Assembly (NCBI GenBank): GCA_002451175.1
Contig: DKBI01000276.1
Span: 344-7,064, forward strand
Reading direction: 5' to 3'
DNA: 6,721 bases
Origin: Betaproteobacteria bacterium UBA6904
GTDB lineage: Bacteria > Pseudomonadota > Gammaproteobacteria > Burkholderiales > SG8-39
This document shows, piece after piece, positions 1-6,721 of this stretch. How positions within the stretch are numbered: the first letter of the stretch is position 1; every line of letters begins with the position of its first letter. The notes beneath the pieces were generated by a model, which saw only the letters and a program-made list of their open reading frames with translations, did no database searches and was not told the DNA's origin. Position numbers and translations under genes: made by a program.

Positions 1-1281
1 GGGCACGAGCTGGTCGATGCGGCGGCGCGAATCCTCCGGCAGCACCGCGTATTTCTGGCTCTCGCGCAGCGCGCTGGCGCGGGGGTGGTCCGGCCAGGCC
101 GCGGCCGCCGCCCCGCTGTCCGGCGCCGGCCCGGCGAGCACGTCCTGGAACTGGCGCGTGACTTCGCTGCGCACCGTCGCCAGTCTCTCGGCGAGCGACG
201 TCCAGTCGGCAAAGTCCATCATCGCGGCCACGCGCGCGCGATCGCCCGCGTCCTCGGGCAACAGGTGCGTTTGCGCATCGTCCAGGTACTGCAGGCGGTG
301 CTCGAGCCGGCGCAGGAACACGTAGCAATCGGCGAGCGAGCGCGCCGTGTCTTCCGGCAGCAGCCGCCGCTCGGCGAGCAGCGGCAGCGCCTTCAGCGTC
401 GGTCGCACCGCGAGCGCGGGCTCGCGCCCGGCGCGCACCAGCTGCAGCGCCTGGACGATGAACTCGATCTCGCGAATGCCGCCCGGCCCGAGCTTGACGT
501 GGCTGGCGAGCTCACGCCGCGCGATGTCGCGGCGCACGTCCGCGTGCAGGCCGCGCATCGCGGCAAGCGTCGGATAGTCGAGATACTTGCGGTAGACGAA
601 CGGGCGCACGATGGAGGCCAGCTCGTCGTGCCCCGCGCCGGTGATCGGCCGCGCCTTGATCCACGCGTAGCGCTCCCACGCACGGCCCTGCGCGTAGAAG
701 TACGTCTCGAGCGCATCGAAGCTCGCCGCGAGCGGCCCGGACTCGCCATAGGGGCGCAGGCGCATGTCGACGCGGAACGTGAAGCCGTCCGCCGTGATCT
801 CGGACAGCAGCGCGATCAGCTTGCGACCGGCGCGCTCGAACTGCTCGTGGTCGCCGGACCCGTCGGGGTAGGCGAACACCAGGTCGATGTCCGACGAGAC
901 GTTCAGTTCGCGGCCGCCGAGCTTGCCCATGCCGACGACGACGAGCTTGCCCTCGGGCGCGCGCAGCGCACGTTCCGCCCAGCCGAGCGCGCAGCGGATC
1001 GAGGTGTCCGCCAGTTCGCTCATCGTCTCGCACACCTCGGCCAGGTCCGCCGTGCCGGCCAGATCGCGCGCCATGACGCGCAGGAGCACGCGCTGGCGCA
1101 GCCGGCGCAGCCGGCACTTCAGCCCGGCCTCGTCGTCGGCCTCGCAACCCTCGAGCGCGCGCGCCATTTCGTCGGCGCCGAAGGCCGAGGCAGCGCGCAG
1201 TTCGGAGGCCACGTCCGGATGCGCCGCAAGCTGCTGAACGGCGTACCGCGAGAGATTGATTTTCTGAATGGGATCCGGCAT
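1..1281 (-). CDS. glnE: Glutamine synthetase adenylyltransferase / adenylyl-removing enzyme, N-terminal part (partial, cut by the left edge)
   Basis: GlnE is a cytoplasmic bifunctional nucleotidyltransferase. It attaches AMP to glutamine synthetase and removes it again in response to PII and glutamine, tuning nitrogen assimilation. The window holds 427 codons of a protein usually around 900-950 aa, so mainly the adenylyl-removing half is present. Visible landmarks are GMGKLGGRELN (residues 117-127) followed by VSSDIDL (128-134). These form the nucleotidyltransferase signature, with candidate metal-binding Asp131 and Asp133 and a third Asp172 in DMRLRPYGESG. Further landmarks are WERYAWIKAR (about 202-211), VKLGPGGIREIEF (262-274), and the helical block FLRRLEHRLQYLDDAQTH (about 337-354). 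No stop or frameshift interrupts the frame. The ATG at 1281 is the most upstream start possible, because an in-frame TAA directly precedes it; no clear Shine-Dalgarno is seen. The segment before the GKLGG motif appears some 40 residues shorter than in the E. coli protein (from memory). The gene is divergent from yhdP. Identity is very secure. Confidence 0.96.
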   Translation of the reverse strand, partial: MPDPIQKINLSRYAVQQLAAHPDVASELRAASAFGADEMARALEGCEADDEAGLKCRLRRLRQRVLLRVMARDLAGTADLAEVCETMSELADTSIRCALGWAERALRAPEGKLVVVGMGKLGGRELNVSSDIDLVFAYPDGSGDHEQFERAGRKLIALLSEITADGFTFRVDMRLRPYGESGPLAASFDALETYFYAQGRAWERYAWIKARPITGAGHDELASIVRPFVYRKYLDYPTLAAMRGLHADVRRDIARRELASHVKLGPGGIREIEFIVQALQLVRAGREPALAVRPTLKALPLLAERRLLPEDTARSLADCYVFLRRLEHRLQYLDDAQTHLLPEDAGDRARVAAMMDFADWTSLAERLATVRSEVTRQFQDVLAGPAPDSGAAAAAWPDHPRASALRESQKYAVLPEDSRRRIDQLVP

Positions 1282-1314
1282 TTAACGGATAGAATGCCCC
1301 GCCTGAAGGCGCTC
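1256..1314. promoter_or_regulatory. Compact divergent start region between glnE and yhdP with a candidate -10 element
   Basis: Only 33 bp (1282-1314) separate the two start codons, so any promoters must overlap coding sequence. On the plus strand TAGAAT at 1290-1295 matches the sigma70 -10 consensus at five of six positions. It would place a transcript start near 1302, just ahead of the preferred yhdP ATG at 1315. No convincing -35 lies 16-18 bp upstream; TTGATT at 1256-1261 is too far from it. On the minus strand TTGCAT (1320-1315) and CATTCT (1296-1291), 18 bp apart, are a weak pair (about three of six each). If used, they would give glnE an almost leaderless transcript. This is inference from short motifs only. 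Confidence 0.3.
1305..1309 (+). promoter_or_regulatory. Shine-Dalgarno site that decides the yhdP start
   Basis: GAAGG lies five bases before the ATG at 1315. The alternative in-frame ATG at 1294 has no comparable purine-rich site at the right distance, and it sits inside the candidate -10 hexamer. The site therefore favours 1315 as the start, giving a protein seven residues shorter. Confidence 0.6.
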
Positions 1315-4300
1315 ATGCAAACCGAAACGCAAACCGGGCTCGGCCCCGCGCGGCCCTGGCTGCGCGCGCTGGAAGTGCTGGCCTGGAGCGCCTTCTTCGT
1401 CGTCGCGCTCGCGCTGCTGGCGGTGCGCTACTGGTTTCTCCCCAACGTCGAACATTACCGCGAGGATATCGCAGCGGCGCTGACGCGTGCGACGGGCCTC
1501 AAGGTGTCGATCGGCGCGGTCGAGGCGGGCTGGCGCGGGCTGCGTCCCGATCTCGCGTTCAGCGACGTGCGCGTCTTCGACCGCGACGGTCGCGAGGCGC
1601 TCGCCTTGCCCTCGGTGGAGGCGGTCGCCTCGTGGCGCTCGCTGCTCACGCGGGAGCTGCATCTGCATTCTCTCGTGCTCCACGGTTCGCGCCTGAAAGT
1701 GCAGCGCGACGCGAAAGGCGTGGTCTACGTCGCGGGCATCAAGCTGGCGGCCGAGGGGGGCGAGGGCCGCTTCAGCGACTGGATCCTCTCCCAGAAGGAG
1801 ATTCAGATCCTCGACGCGGAGATCGAGTGGCTGGACGAAAAACGCGCGGCGCCCGCGCTCGCCCTGCAGGCCCTCAACCTGCGCCTGCGCAACGACGGCG
1901 ATGTCCACGCGATCGGCCTGTCGGCGCGCCCGCCGCGCGAGCTGGGCACGAGCCTTGACCTGCGCGCAGAGCTGACGGGGCAGTCGGTGACCGAGCCCGC
2001 GGCCTGGAACGGCCGGTTCTTCGTCGAGGTTGGCTACACGGATCTTGCCGGCTGGCGTGCCTGGGCCGACTACCCGCTGGACGTGCGCCAGGGGCAGGGC
2101 GCCCTGCGGCTGTGGGCCAGCGTGGAGCAGGGCAGCTTCACGCGCACGACGGTGGACCTGGCGCTGACGCGTGCCGCAGCGCGCCTCGGCGCGGATCTCC
2201 CCCTGCTGGAACTCGCGTCGGTGCGTGGGCGCCTGCAGTGGCGTCAGACGCCGGAGGGCTACGAGTTCGGCGTGCGCCGGCTCGCGCTCGAGCCGGTGCG
2301 CGGTCCGGCGACGCAGGCCGCGAGCTTTCAGGTGACCTGGCGCCCCGGGAACGCGCAGGCGCTGCCGCGGGGCGCCATCACGGCGGAGCGGGTCGAGCTG
2401 GTTCCGCTGACGTATCTGATGGAGTTCGTGCCGGTGTCGGGCGAGGTGCGCAAGCTCGTCACGCAGCTCGAGCCCAAAGGAGAATTCCTCGACACGCGCT
2501 TCGACTGGACCGGGGAACTGCCCGAGCCGGCGACCTTTGCCGCGCGCGCGCGATTCTCGGGCCTCGGCATCAACGCCTGGCGCGCCGTGCCCGGCTTCGC
2601 CGGCCTCTCGGGGCGCGTGGAGGCGAGCGAGTCCAAGGGAGGGCTGAACCTCGCGTCGCGCGATCTGCAGGTCGATCTGCCCAAGGTATTTCCGGAATCG
2701 CGCATCGCGCTGAAGGTGCTGGATGGGGACGTGCGCTGGGACCGGCGCAGCGACGGCGGCCTGCAGGTGCGCATCGGCGGGCTGAATTACGCCAACGACG
2801 ATCTTGCCGGCACGGCGCTGGGCACCTATGAATACCCGCCGGCGGGCGGACCGGGATCGATCGATCTCTCCGCCCAATTGACGCGCGTCGACGGGCGCCA
2901 GATCGGCAAGTACCTACCGCGTCCGGAGATCCTCGGCGCGCCGACGCGAACCTGGCTGGTGGGCGCGATCCTCGCCGGGGAGGCGAGCGATGCGCGGCTG
3001 CGCCTCAAGGGCGACCTGCGGCACTTTCCGTTCGTCGACCGCAGCAAGGGCCAGTTCCAGATTTCCGCGCACGTGAAGGGCGGCGTGCTGGAGTACGCCG
3101 AGGGGTGGCCGCGCATCGAGAACATCGAGGCCGATCTGCTGTTCGAGCGCGACGGCATGCAGATCACCGGGCGCAGCGGCAACATTCTCGGCACGGCGAT
3201 AGCCAACGTCCGCGTCACGATCCCGAGCATGGGGGCAAGGCCGGTGCTGCTCACGGTGAACGGCGGTGCCGAAGGGCCGACCAGCGAATTTCTCGCCTAC
3301 ATCCAGCGCAGCCCGGTGCGCGGCATGATCGGCGGCTTCACCGACACGCTGCGCGCCGACGGGCGCGGCCGGTTGCAGCTCCGCCTGGACCTGCCGCTGT
3401 CCGAGCTCTCGAGCACGCGTGTTGCAGGGGAATACCGCTTTGCCAGCAACCACGTGATCGTCGATCCGCGCCTGCCGCCGGTCGCGCGCGCCTCGGGGCG
3501 GGTCAATTTCACGGAGTCCGCGCTGTCGATCAGCGACGTGCGCGGCGAGTTTCTCGGCGGTGGCGTGACGATTTCCGGCGGCTCGAAACCGCAGGCGGGC
3601 GTGACGATCGTGGCGCGCGGGGACGCGACGCTGCAGGGCATCGGCGCGGTGTTCGACCACCCGTTGCGCGCATACCTGACGGGCGGTGCGCCGTACACCG
3701 CGACGGTGACCGCAAGGGAAGGGCGCACGCAGATCACGTTCGAGTCTCCGCTGCGCGGCGTGCAGAGCACGCTGCCGCCGCCGCTCGCCAAGGCGCCGGG
3801 CGAGGCGCTGCCGTTGCGCGTCGACGTCTTCCCGGGCGCAGACGCGGACCGTATCCTGGTTGCGGCAGGCACCGTGGCCACCGCGGAATTCCAGCGCGTC
3901 CGGCAGGATGGGGCGATGGTAGTGCAGCGTGCCGGCCTGCTGCTGAGTCCCGCGCCGGGCGACGCGCCGCGGCTGCCCGAGCGGCGCGGGACGAACGTCC
4001 AGGGATCGCTGCGCGTATTGAACCTCGATCAGTGGCTTCCGCTGTTCGGCAACCGAGGCGGAGACAGCACGACGAACTTCGACCTGCGTCTCGGAACGCT
4101 CGATTTGTTCGGCAAGCGACTCACCGAGGTCCGCATGCGCGGCGCTGCGGAATCCGCGGCGTGGAGCGCAAACGTCGCATCCAAGGAGCTGGCGGGCGAC
4201 ATCGCCTACCGGTCGGAAGACCGCGGCAAGCTGACCGCGCGCCTGAAGCATTTCCGCATTCCGGACGATGCGCCGGTCGCCACGGCGCCGGAGGCGCGCG

Positions 4301-5139
4301 CGACAGCGGCGGCGGAGCAGGAGCTGCCGGCCGTGGATCTGCTCGCCGAGAGTTTCACGCACGGCAATTTGCGGCTCGGCCGCGTCGAAGTCCTCGCGCA
4401 TCACGAGGCCGCCGATTGGCGCATCGACCGGTTCTCCGTCGTCAACCCGGAGGGCTCGCTGCTCGGCAAGGGACTCGTCCGCCTGGGCGGCGCGCCGCGC
4501 ACGGCGCTGGAGATGAAGCTCGAGTCCAGCGACGTCGGCAAGCTGATCGAGCGGCTGGGCCACGCGGGCCGCGTCCGGGGCGGCAAGGGGAGCCTGGAAG
4601 GCCGGTTGGAGTGGAACGGCGCGCCGACGGCGATCGACTTCGACAGCCTGTCCGGCGAGTTGTCGCTGCACGTCGAGGGGGGCGAATACCCGCGCCTCGA
4701 CGCGGGCATGGGGCGCGTTCTGTCGGTGGTCAGCCTCAACTTCGCCGAAGCCGCGGCGAAGGGCTATGCCTTCGACGTGATGAGTGGCGCGTTCACGCTG
4801 GCGAAGGGGGTCGCGCACACCGAGGATCTGAAGGTCAGCAGCTCCGCCGCGGAGGTGTCGATGAAGGGCGACCTCGATCTCGGCAAGGAAGTGCAGGACC
4901 TCCACGTGAGGGTCATCCCCAGCATGCGCCGCAGCGTCACGACGCTCGCAACGATCGTCAGCCCGGCGGTGGCGCTCGGCGTCGCCGTGGGCCAGGCGGT
5001 GCTGAAGGATCCCATCGGTCAGATCCTCGCCGTGGAATATCGCGTTACGGGCGCGTTGAGCGACCCGAAGGTGGACAAGCTCGCGCCGCCGGTGCTGCCG
5101 AAGGATGAATCCGGCCGGCCGGCGGGGGCAGGTTACTGA
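1315..5139 (+). CDS. yhdP: YhdP-family AsmA-like envelope protein (TIGR02099 type), probable intermembrane phospholipid transporter
   Basis: This is a 1274-aa AsmA-like protein, close in length to E. coli YhdP (about 1266 aa). YhdP is anchored in the inner membrane and spans the periplasm as a long beta-groove. With TamB and YdbH it carries phospholipids toward the outer membrane. A short cytoplasmic N-terminus is followed by one membrane helix at residues about 19-42, and the rest is periplasmic. Family landmarks are KYLP (532-535), FPF (571-573) and WP (598-599) in the central YhdP domain, then a G-x-L-x-x-L-x-x-D-x-W-type segment (about 896-907). An Ala/Pro/Glu-rich linker (983-1003) precedes the C-terminal AsmA-like block (about 1095-1265), which ends in YRVTG plus a DPKV motif. 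A hydrophobic stretch at 1208-1230 may be amphipathic or membrane-associated. The conserved block at 1131-1154 looks about nine residues shorter than usual (see findings). The start at 1315 is chosen for its Shine-Dalgarno; 1294 is the alternative. The stop overlaps the next gene by one base. Confidence 0.92.
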   Translation: MQTETQTGLGPARPWLRALEVLAWSAFFVVALALLAVRYWFLPNVEHYREDIAAALTRATGLKVSIGAVEAGWRGLRPDLAFSDVRVFDRDGREALALPSVEAVASWRSLLTRELHLHSLVLHGSRLKVQRDAKGVVYVAGIKLAAEGGEGRFSDWILSQKEIQILDAEIEWLDEKRAAPALALQALNLRLRNDGDVHAIGLSARPPRELGTSLDLRAELTGQSVTEPAAWNGRFFVEVGYTDLAGWRAWADYPLDVRQGQGALRLWASVEQGSFTRTTVDLALTRAAARLGADLPLLELASVRGRLQWRQTPEGYEFGVRRLALEPVRGPATQAASFQVTWRPGNAQALPRGAITAERVELVPLTYLMEFVPVSGEVRKLVTQLEPKGEFLDTRFDWTGELPEPATFAARARFSGLGINAWRAVPGFAGLSGRVEASESKGGLNLASRDLQVDLPKVFPESRIALKVLDGDVRWDRRSDGGLQVRIGGLNYANDDLAGTALGTYEYPPAGGPGSIDLSAQLTRVDGRQIGKYLPRPEILGAPTRTWLVGAILAGEASDARLRLKGDLRHFPFVDRSKGQFQISAHVKGGVLEYAEGWPRIENIEADLLFERDGMQITGRSGNILGTAIANVRVTIPSMGARPVLLTVNGGAEGPTSEFLAYIQRSPVRGMIGGFTDTLRADGRGRLQLRLDLPLSELSSTRVAGEYRFASNHVIVDPRLPPVARASGRVNFTESALSISDVRGEFLGGGVTISGGSKPQAGVTIVARGDATLQGIGAVFDHPLRAYLTGGAPYTATVTAREGRTQITFESPLRGVQSTLPPPLAKAPGEALPLRVDVFPGADADRILVAAGTVATAEFQRVRQDGAMVVQRAGLLLSPAPGDAPRLPERRGTNVQGSLRVLNLDQWLPLFGNRGGDSTTNFDLRLGTLDLFGKRLTEVRMRGAAESAAWSANVASKELAGDIAYRSEDRGKLTARLKHFRIPDDAPVATAPEARATAAAEQELPAVDLLAESFTHGNLRLGRVEVLAHHEAADWRIDRFSVVNPEGSLLGKGLVRLGGAPRTALEMKLESSDVGKLIERLGHAGRVRGGKGSLEGRLEWNGAPTAIDFDSLSGELSLHVEGGEYPRLDAGMGRVLSVVSLNFAEAAAKGYAFDVMSGAFTLAKGVAHTEDLKVSSSAAEVSMKGDLDLGKEVQDLHVRVIPSMRRSVTTLATIVSPAVALGVAVGQAVLKDPIGQILAVEYRVTGALSDPKVDKLAPPVLPKDESGRPAGAGY

Positions 5140-5945
5140 TGACGATCACGCGCATGGCCGCCGTGCAGATGGTTTCGGCGCCCGACGTGGCGCCCAATCT
5201 GGCCGCTGCGGCGCGCCTGGTTGCGCAGGCGGCGGATGCCGGGGCGCAACTCGTCGCGCTGCCGGAGTACTTCTGCATTCTCGGGCGCCACGAAAGCGAC
5301 AAGATCCGGGTCCGGGAGCGCGACGGCGCCGGGCCGATCCAGGACGCGCTCGCCGCGATGGCCCAGCGGCACCGCGTCTGGCTGGTCGGCGGCACGCTGC
5401 CGCTCGCGTGCACGGACGCGCAGCGCGCGCGCAGCGCGTGCCTGGTGTACGACGATCGCGGCACGCGCGTCGCGCGCTACGACAAGATTCACCTGTTCAC
5501 GTTCAGCGCGGGCGATGAGCGCTACGACGAGGCGCGCAGCATCGAGCCGGGCGACGTGCCGGTTGCCGTCGAGAGCCCCTTCGGGCGGCTGGGCCTCTCG
5601 GTGTGCTACGACGTGCGCTTCCCCGAGCTCTACCGCGGTCTTTCCGGCGTCGACGTCTGGTTCGTGCCGTCGGCATTCACCGCGGTGACGGGCGCGGCGC
5701 ACTGGGAGACCCTGCTGCGCGCGAGGGCGATCGAGAACCTCTGCTACGTCGTCGCGCCCGCGCAGGGCGGCCTGCACGCCAACGGCCGCCGCACGCACGG
5801 CCACACGATGATCGTCGGGCCGTGGGGCGACACGCTGGCCGAGCGCGCGGAGGGCGAGGGGGTCGTGCAGGCCGAGATCGATCCGCAACGCCTCGCGGAA
5901 GTGAGAAAATCCCTGCCCGCACTCGACAACCGAAAGCTTCGCTGA
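5139..5945 (+). CDS. Carbon-nitrogen hydrolase (nitrilase superfamily), Nit1/YbeM-like amidase, possible deaminated glutathione amidase
   Basis: This is a complete 268-aa cytoplasmic enzyme with no signal peptide or membrane segment, the normal length for a single-domain nitrilase-superfamily amidase. The catalytic triad is intact: Glu43 in LVALPEYF, Lys116 in RYDKIHLF, and the nucleophile Cys156 in LSVCYDVRFPELYR. Also visible are the N-terminal AAVQM strand, WLVGGTLP (81-88), and the late motif RARAIEN followed by a GHTMIVGPWGD segment. The CYDVRFPELY context matches the Nit1/Nit2/YbeM group rather than true nitrilases or carbamoylputrescine amidases. Nit1 and YbeM hydrolyse deaminated glutathione, a side product of transaminases, and Nit2 is an omega-amidase. 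Which substrate applies here cannot be settled from sequence alone. The start ATG shares its A with the yhdP TGA (TGATG), and a weak AGG lies at 5130-5132, so translation is probably coupled to yhdP. The 3' end overlaps tldD in the same way. Confidence 0.93.
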   Translation: MTITRMAAVQMVSAPDVAPNLAAAARLVAQAADAGAQLVALPEYFCILGRHESDKIRVRERDGAGPIQDALAAMAQRHRVWLVGGTLPLACTDAQRARSACLVYDDRGTRVARYDKIHLFTFSAGDERYDEARSIEPGDVPVAVESPFGRLGLSVCYDVRFPELYRGLSGVDVWFVPSAFTAVTGAAHWETLLRARAIENLCYVVAPAQGGLHANGRRTHGHTMIVGPWGDTLAERAEGEGVVQAEIDPQRLAEVRKSLPALDNRKLR

Positions 5946-6721
5946 TGGATACCGACGTTCTCCTGAGCACTGCCGACGCGTGCCTGCTGGCGCCCCACGA
6001 GCTCGAGCCGGGCAAGCTCGAGCGCGTGTTCGGCACGCTGTGCCGGCACCGCCTCGATTACGCCGACTTGTATTTCCAGTACACGCGCGCCGAAGGCTGG
6101 AGCCTCGAGGAGGGCATCGTCAAGTCCGGCAGCTTCGGCATTCAGCAGGGCGTGGGCGTGCGCGCCATCAGCGGCGAGAAGACCGCATTCGCGCATTCGG
6201 ACGAGATCAGCTTCGCGGCGCTCGAGGACGCCGCGCGCGCGACGCGCGCGATCGCGCGCTCGGGCGGCAGCCAGCGCGCGCGCATCGCGGCGCGCAGCGA
6301 GGTGCCGCAGCGCTACGCGCCGCTCGATCCGCTCGCCTCGCTTGCCGCGGAGGCGAAGGTCCAGTTGCTGGAGAAGCTGGAGCGGATGTGCCGCCGCCGC
6401 GATCCGCGCATCGTCCAGGTGATGGCGCACCTCGGCGGCGAGTACGAAGTCGTGCTCATCGCGCGCGCGGACGGCGCGATCGCCGCCGACGTGCGCCCGC
6501 TGGTGCGGGTGTCGCTGCAGGTGATCGCGGAGCAGAACGGCCGGCGGGAGACGGGCGTCGCGGGCGGCGGCGGCCGGACCGACTACGCGCTGTTCACCGA
6601 CGACCTGCTCGAGTCGTATGCCGAGCGCGCGGTGTCCCAGGCGCTGCGCAATCTGGAGGCGCGGCCGGCCCCGGCGGGCACGCTCACCGTGGTGCTCGGG
6701 CCGGGCTGGCCGGGCGTGCTG
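5945..6721 (+). CDS. tldD: TldD metalloprotease subunit, N-terminal 259 residues (partial, cut by the right edge)
   Basis: TldD pairs with TldE (PmbA) to form a cytoplasmic zinc metalloprotease. It degrades unfolded peptides, matures microcin B17 and helps turn over the CcdA antitoxin in E. coli. The window holds 259 codons of a protein usually about 480 aa. Diagnostic segments closely match TldD: LDYADLYFQ (37-45), GVGVRAISGEKT (69-80), DGAIAADVRPLVR (176-188), GGGGR (207-211) and VVLGPGWPGVL (249-259). The last of these normally leads directly into the HExxxH zinc-binding helix, so the catalytic residues lie just outside the window. The ATG overlaps the preceding TGA (TGATG). A weak GAAAG at 5932-5936 is the only ribosome-binding candidate, so coupling to the amidase gene is likely. 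The frame is open to the edge. TldE is not seen here and is commonly encoded elsewhere. Identity is very secure. Confidence 0.96.
   Translation, partial: MDTDVLLSTADACLLAPHELEPGKLERVFGTLCRHRLDYADLYFQYTRAEGWSLEEGIVKSGSFGIQQGVGVRAISGEKTAFAHSDEISFAALEDAARATRAIARSGGSQRARIAARSEVPQRYAPLDPLASLAAEAKVQLLEKLERMCRRRDPRIVQVMAHLGGEYEVVLIARADGAIAADVRPLVRVSLQVIAEQNGRRETGVAGGGGRTDYALFTDDLLESYAERAVSQALRNLEARPAPAGTLTVVLGPGWPGVL

Noticed and set aside
238..245. GCGATCGC octamer, also near 6247, resembling the cyanobacterial HIP1 repeat
   Set aside because: Two chance copies in very GC-rich coding DNA are not an enrichment, and the genes are not cyanobacterial.
1092..1116. Short tandem GC(C/T)GGCGCA repeat
   Set aside because: It encodes an ordinary Leu-Arg-rich helix segment of GlnE. 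Two to three imperfect copies are expected in such coding sequence.
512..1147. 211-codon minus-strand open frame overlapping glnE
   Set aside because: It is out of phase with the GlnE frame. Its peptide is Arg-rich low-complexity sequence.
85..1293. Plus-strand N-terminal extension of about 400 codons in frame with yhdP
   Set aside because: It is the exact antisense of glnE codons, is Arg/Ala/Gln-rich with no family signature, and has no supporting start site. The minus strand encodes unmistakable GlnE motifs.
1282..2877. 531-codon minus-strand open frame inside yhdP
   Set aside because: It lies opposite yhdP in the codon-aligned antisense frame. High GC at third positions keeps this frame free of stops, and the product is Arg/Ala/His-rich without recognisable motifs.
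2914..4905. 663-codon minus-strand open frame inside yhdP
   Set aside because: Same codon-aligned antisense artefact. The plus strand carries conserved YhdP landmarks throughout.
3105..5108. 667-codon plus-strand open frame in another phase within yhdP
   Set aside because: It fully overlaps yhdP, and its Arg/Gly/Ala-rich composition is typical of a shifted frame in GC-rich coding DNA.
5133..5888. 251-codon minus-strand open frame opposite the amidase gene
   Set aside because: It is a shadow of the nitrilase-family gene, whose plus-strand frame has the full catalytic triad.
6231..6260. Run of alternating CG dinucleotides, possible Z-DNA or hairpin
   Set aside because: It encodes an Ala/Arg-rich helix of TldD. 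Similar CG-rich runs occur across this genome fragment, so no special role is supported.
5744..6430. 228-codon minus-strand open frame opposite the amidase/tldD junction
   Set aside because: It spans two well-supported plus-strand genes and has no recognisable domain.

Overview
The window is very GC-rich and tightly packed. Its gene content and order point to a proteobacterium, most likely a betaproteobacterium (Burkholderiales or a relative). This placement is inferred from gene order and protein character, not from a database comparison. All four genes look like conserved chromosomal housekeeping genes. I see no mobile element, CRISPR array, RNA gene or sign of recent transfer.

Layout. Positions 1-1281 (minus strand) hold the N-terminal 427 codons of glnE, the glutamine synthetase adenylyltransferase / adenylyl-removing enzyme; the gene runs off the left edge. 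A divergent gap of only 33 bp (1282-1314) separates it from a plus-strand cluster. That cluster is a YhdP-family AsmA-like giant envelope protein (1315-5139, 1274 aa), a nitrilase-superfamily amidase (5139-5945, 268 aa), and tldD (from 5945 to the right edge, 259 codons). Both plus-strand junctions are TGATG, where the stop and the next start share one base. The three genes are therefore very probably co-transcribed and translationally coupled.

How the genes relate. GlnE adjusts nitrogen assimilation by adenylylating and deadenylylating glutamine synthetase. It is read away from the others and is not part of their operon. YhdP proteins are inner-membrane-anchored and bridge the periplasm; in E. 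coli, YhdP works with TamB and YdbH in moving phospholipids to the outer membrane. The nitrilase-like enzyme carries a full Glu-Lys-Cys triad and resembles the Nit/YbeM amidases, which repair deaminated glutathione. TldD is half of the TldD/TldE metalloprotease; the window stops just before the point where its zinc-binding helix is expected. Why an envelope lipid-transfer protein, a metabolite-repair amidase and a peptide protease should share an operon is not obvious.

The most useful points for a second look are a probable in-frame gap of about nine residues in a conserved C-terminal block of YhdP, the unexplained coupling of the three genes, and the compact divergent glnE/yhdP start region. 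No new biological system is evident. Several very long open frames, including one of 1684 codons that runs through antisense glnE into yhdP, are GC-driven artefacts.
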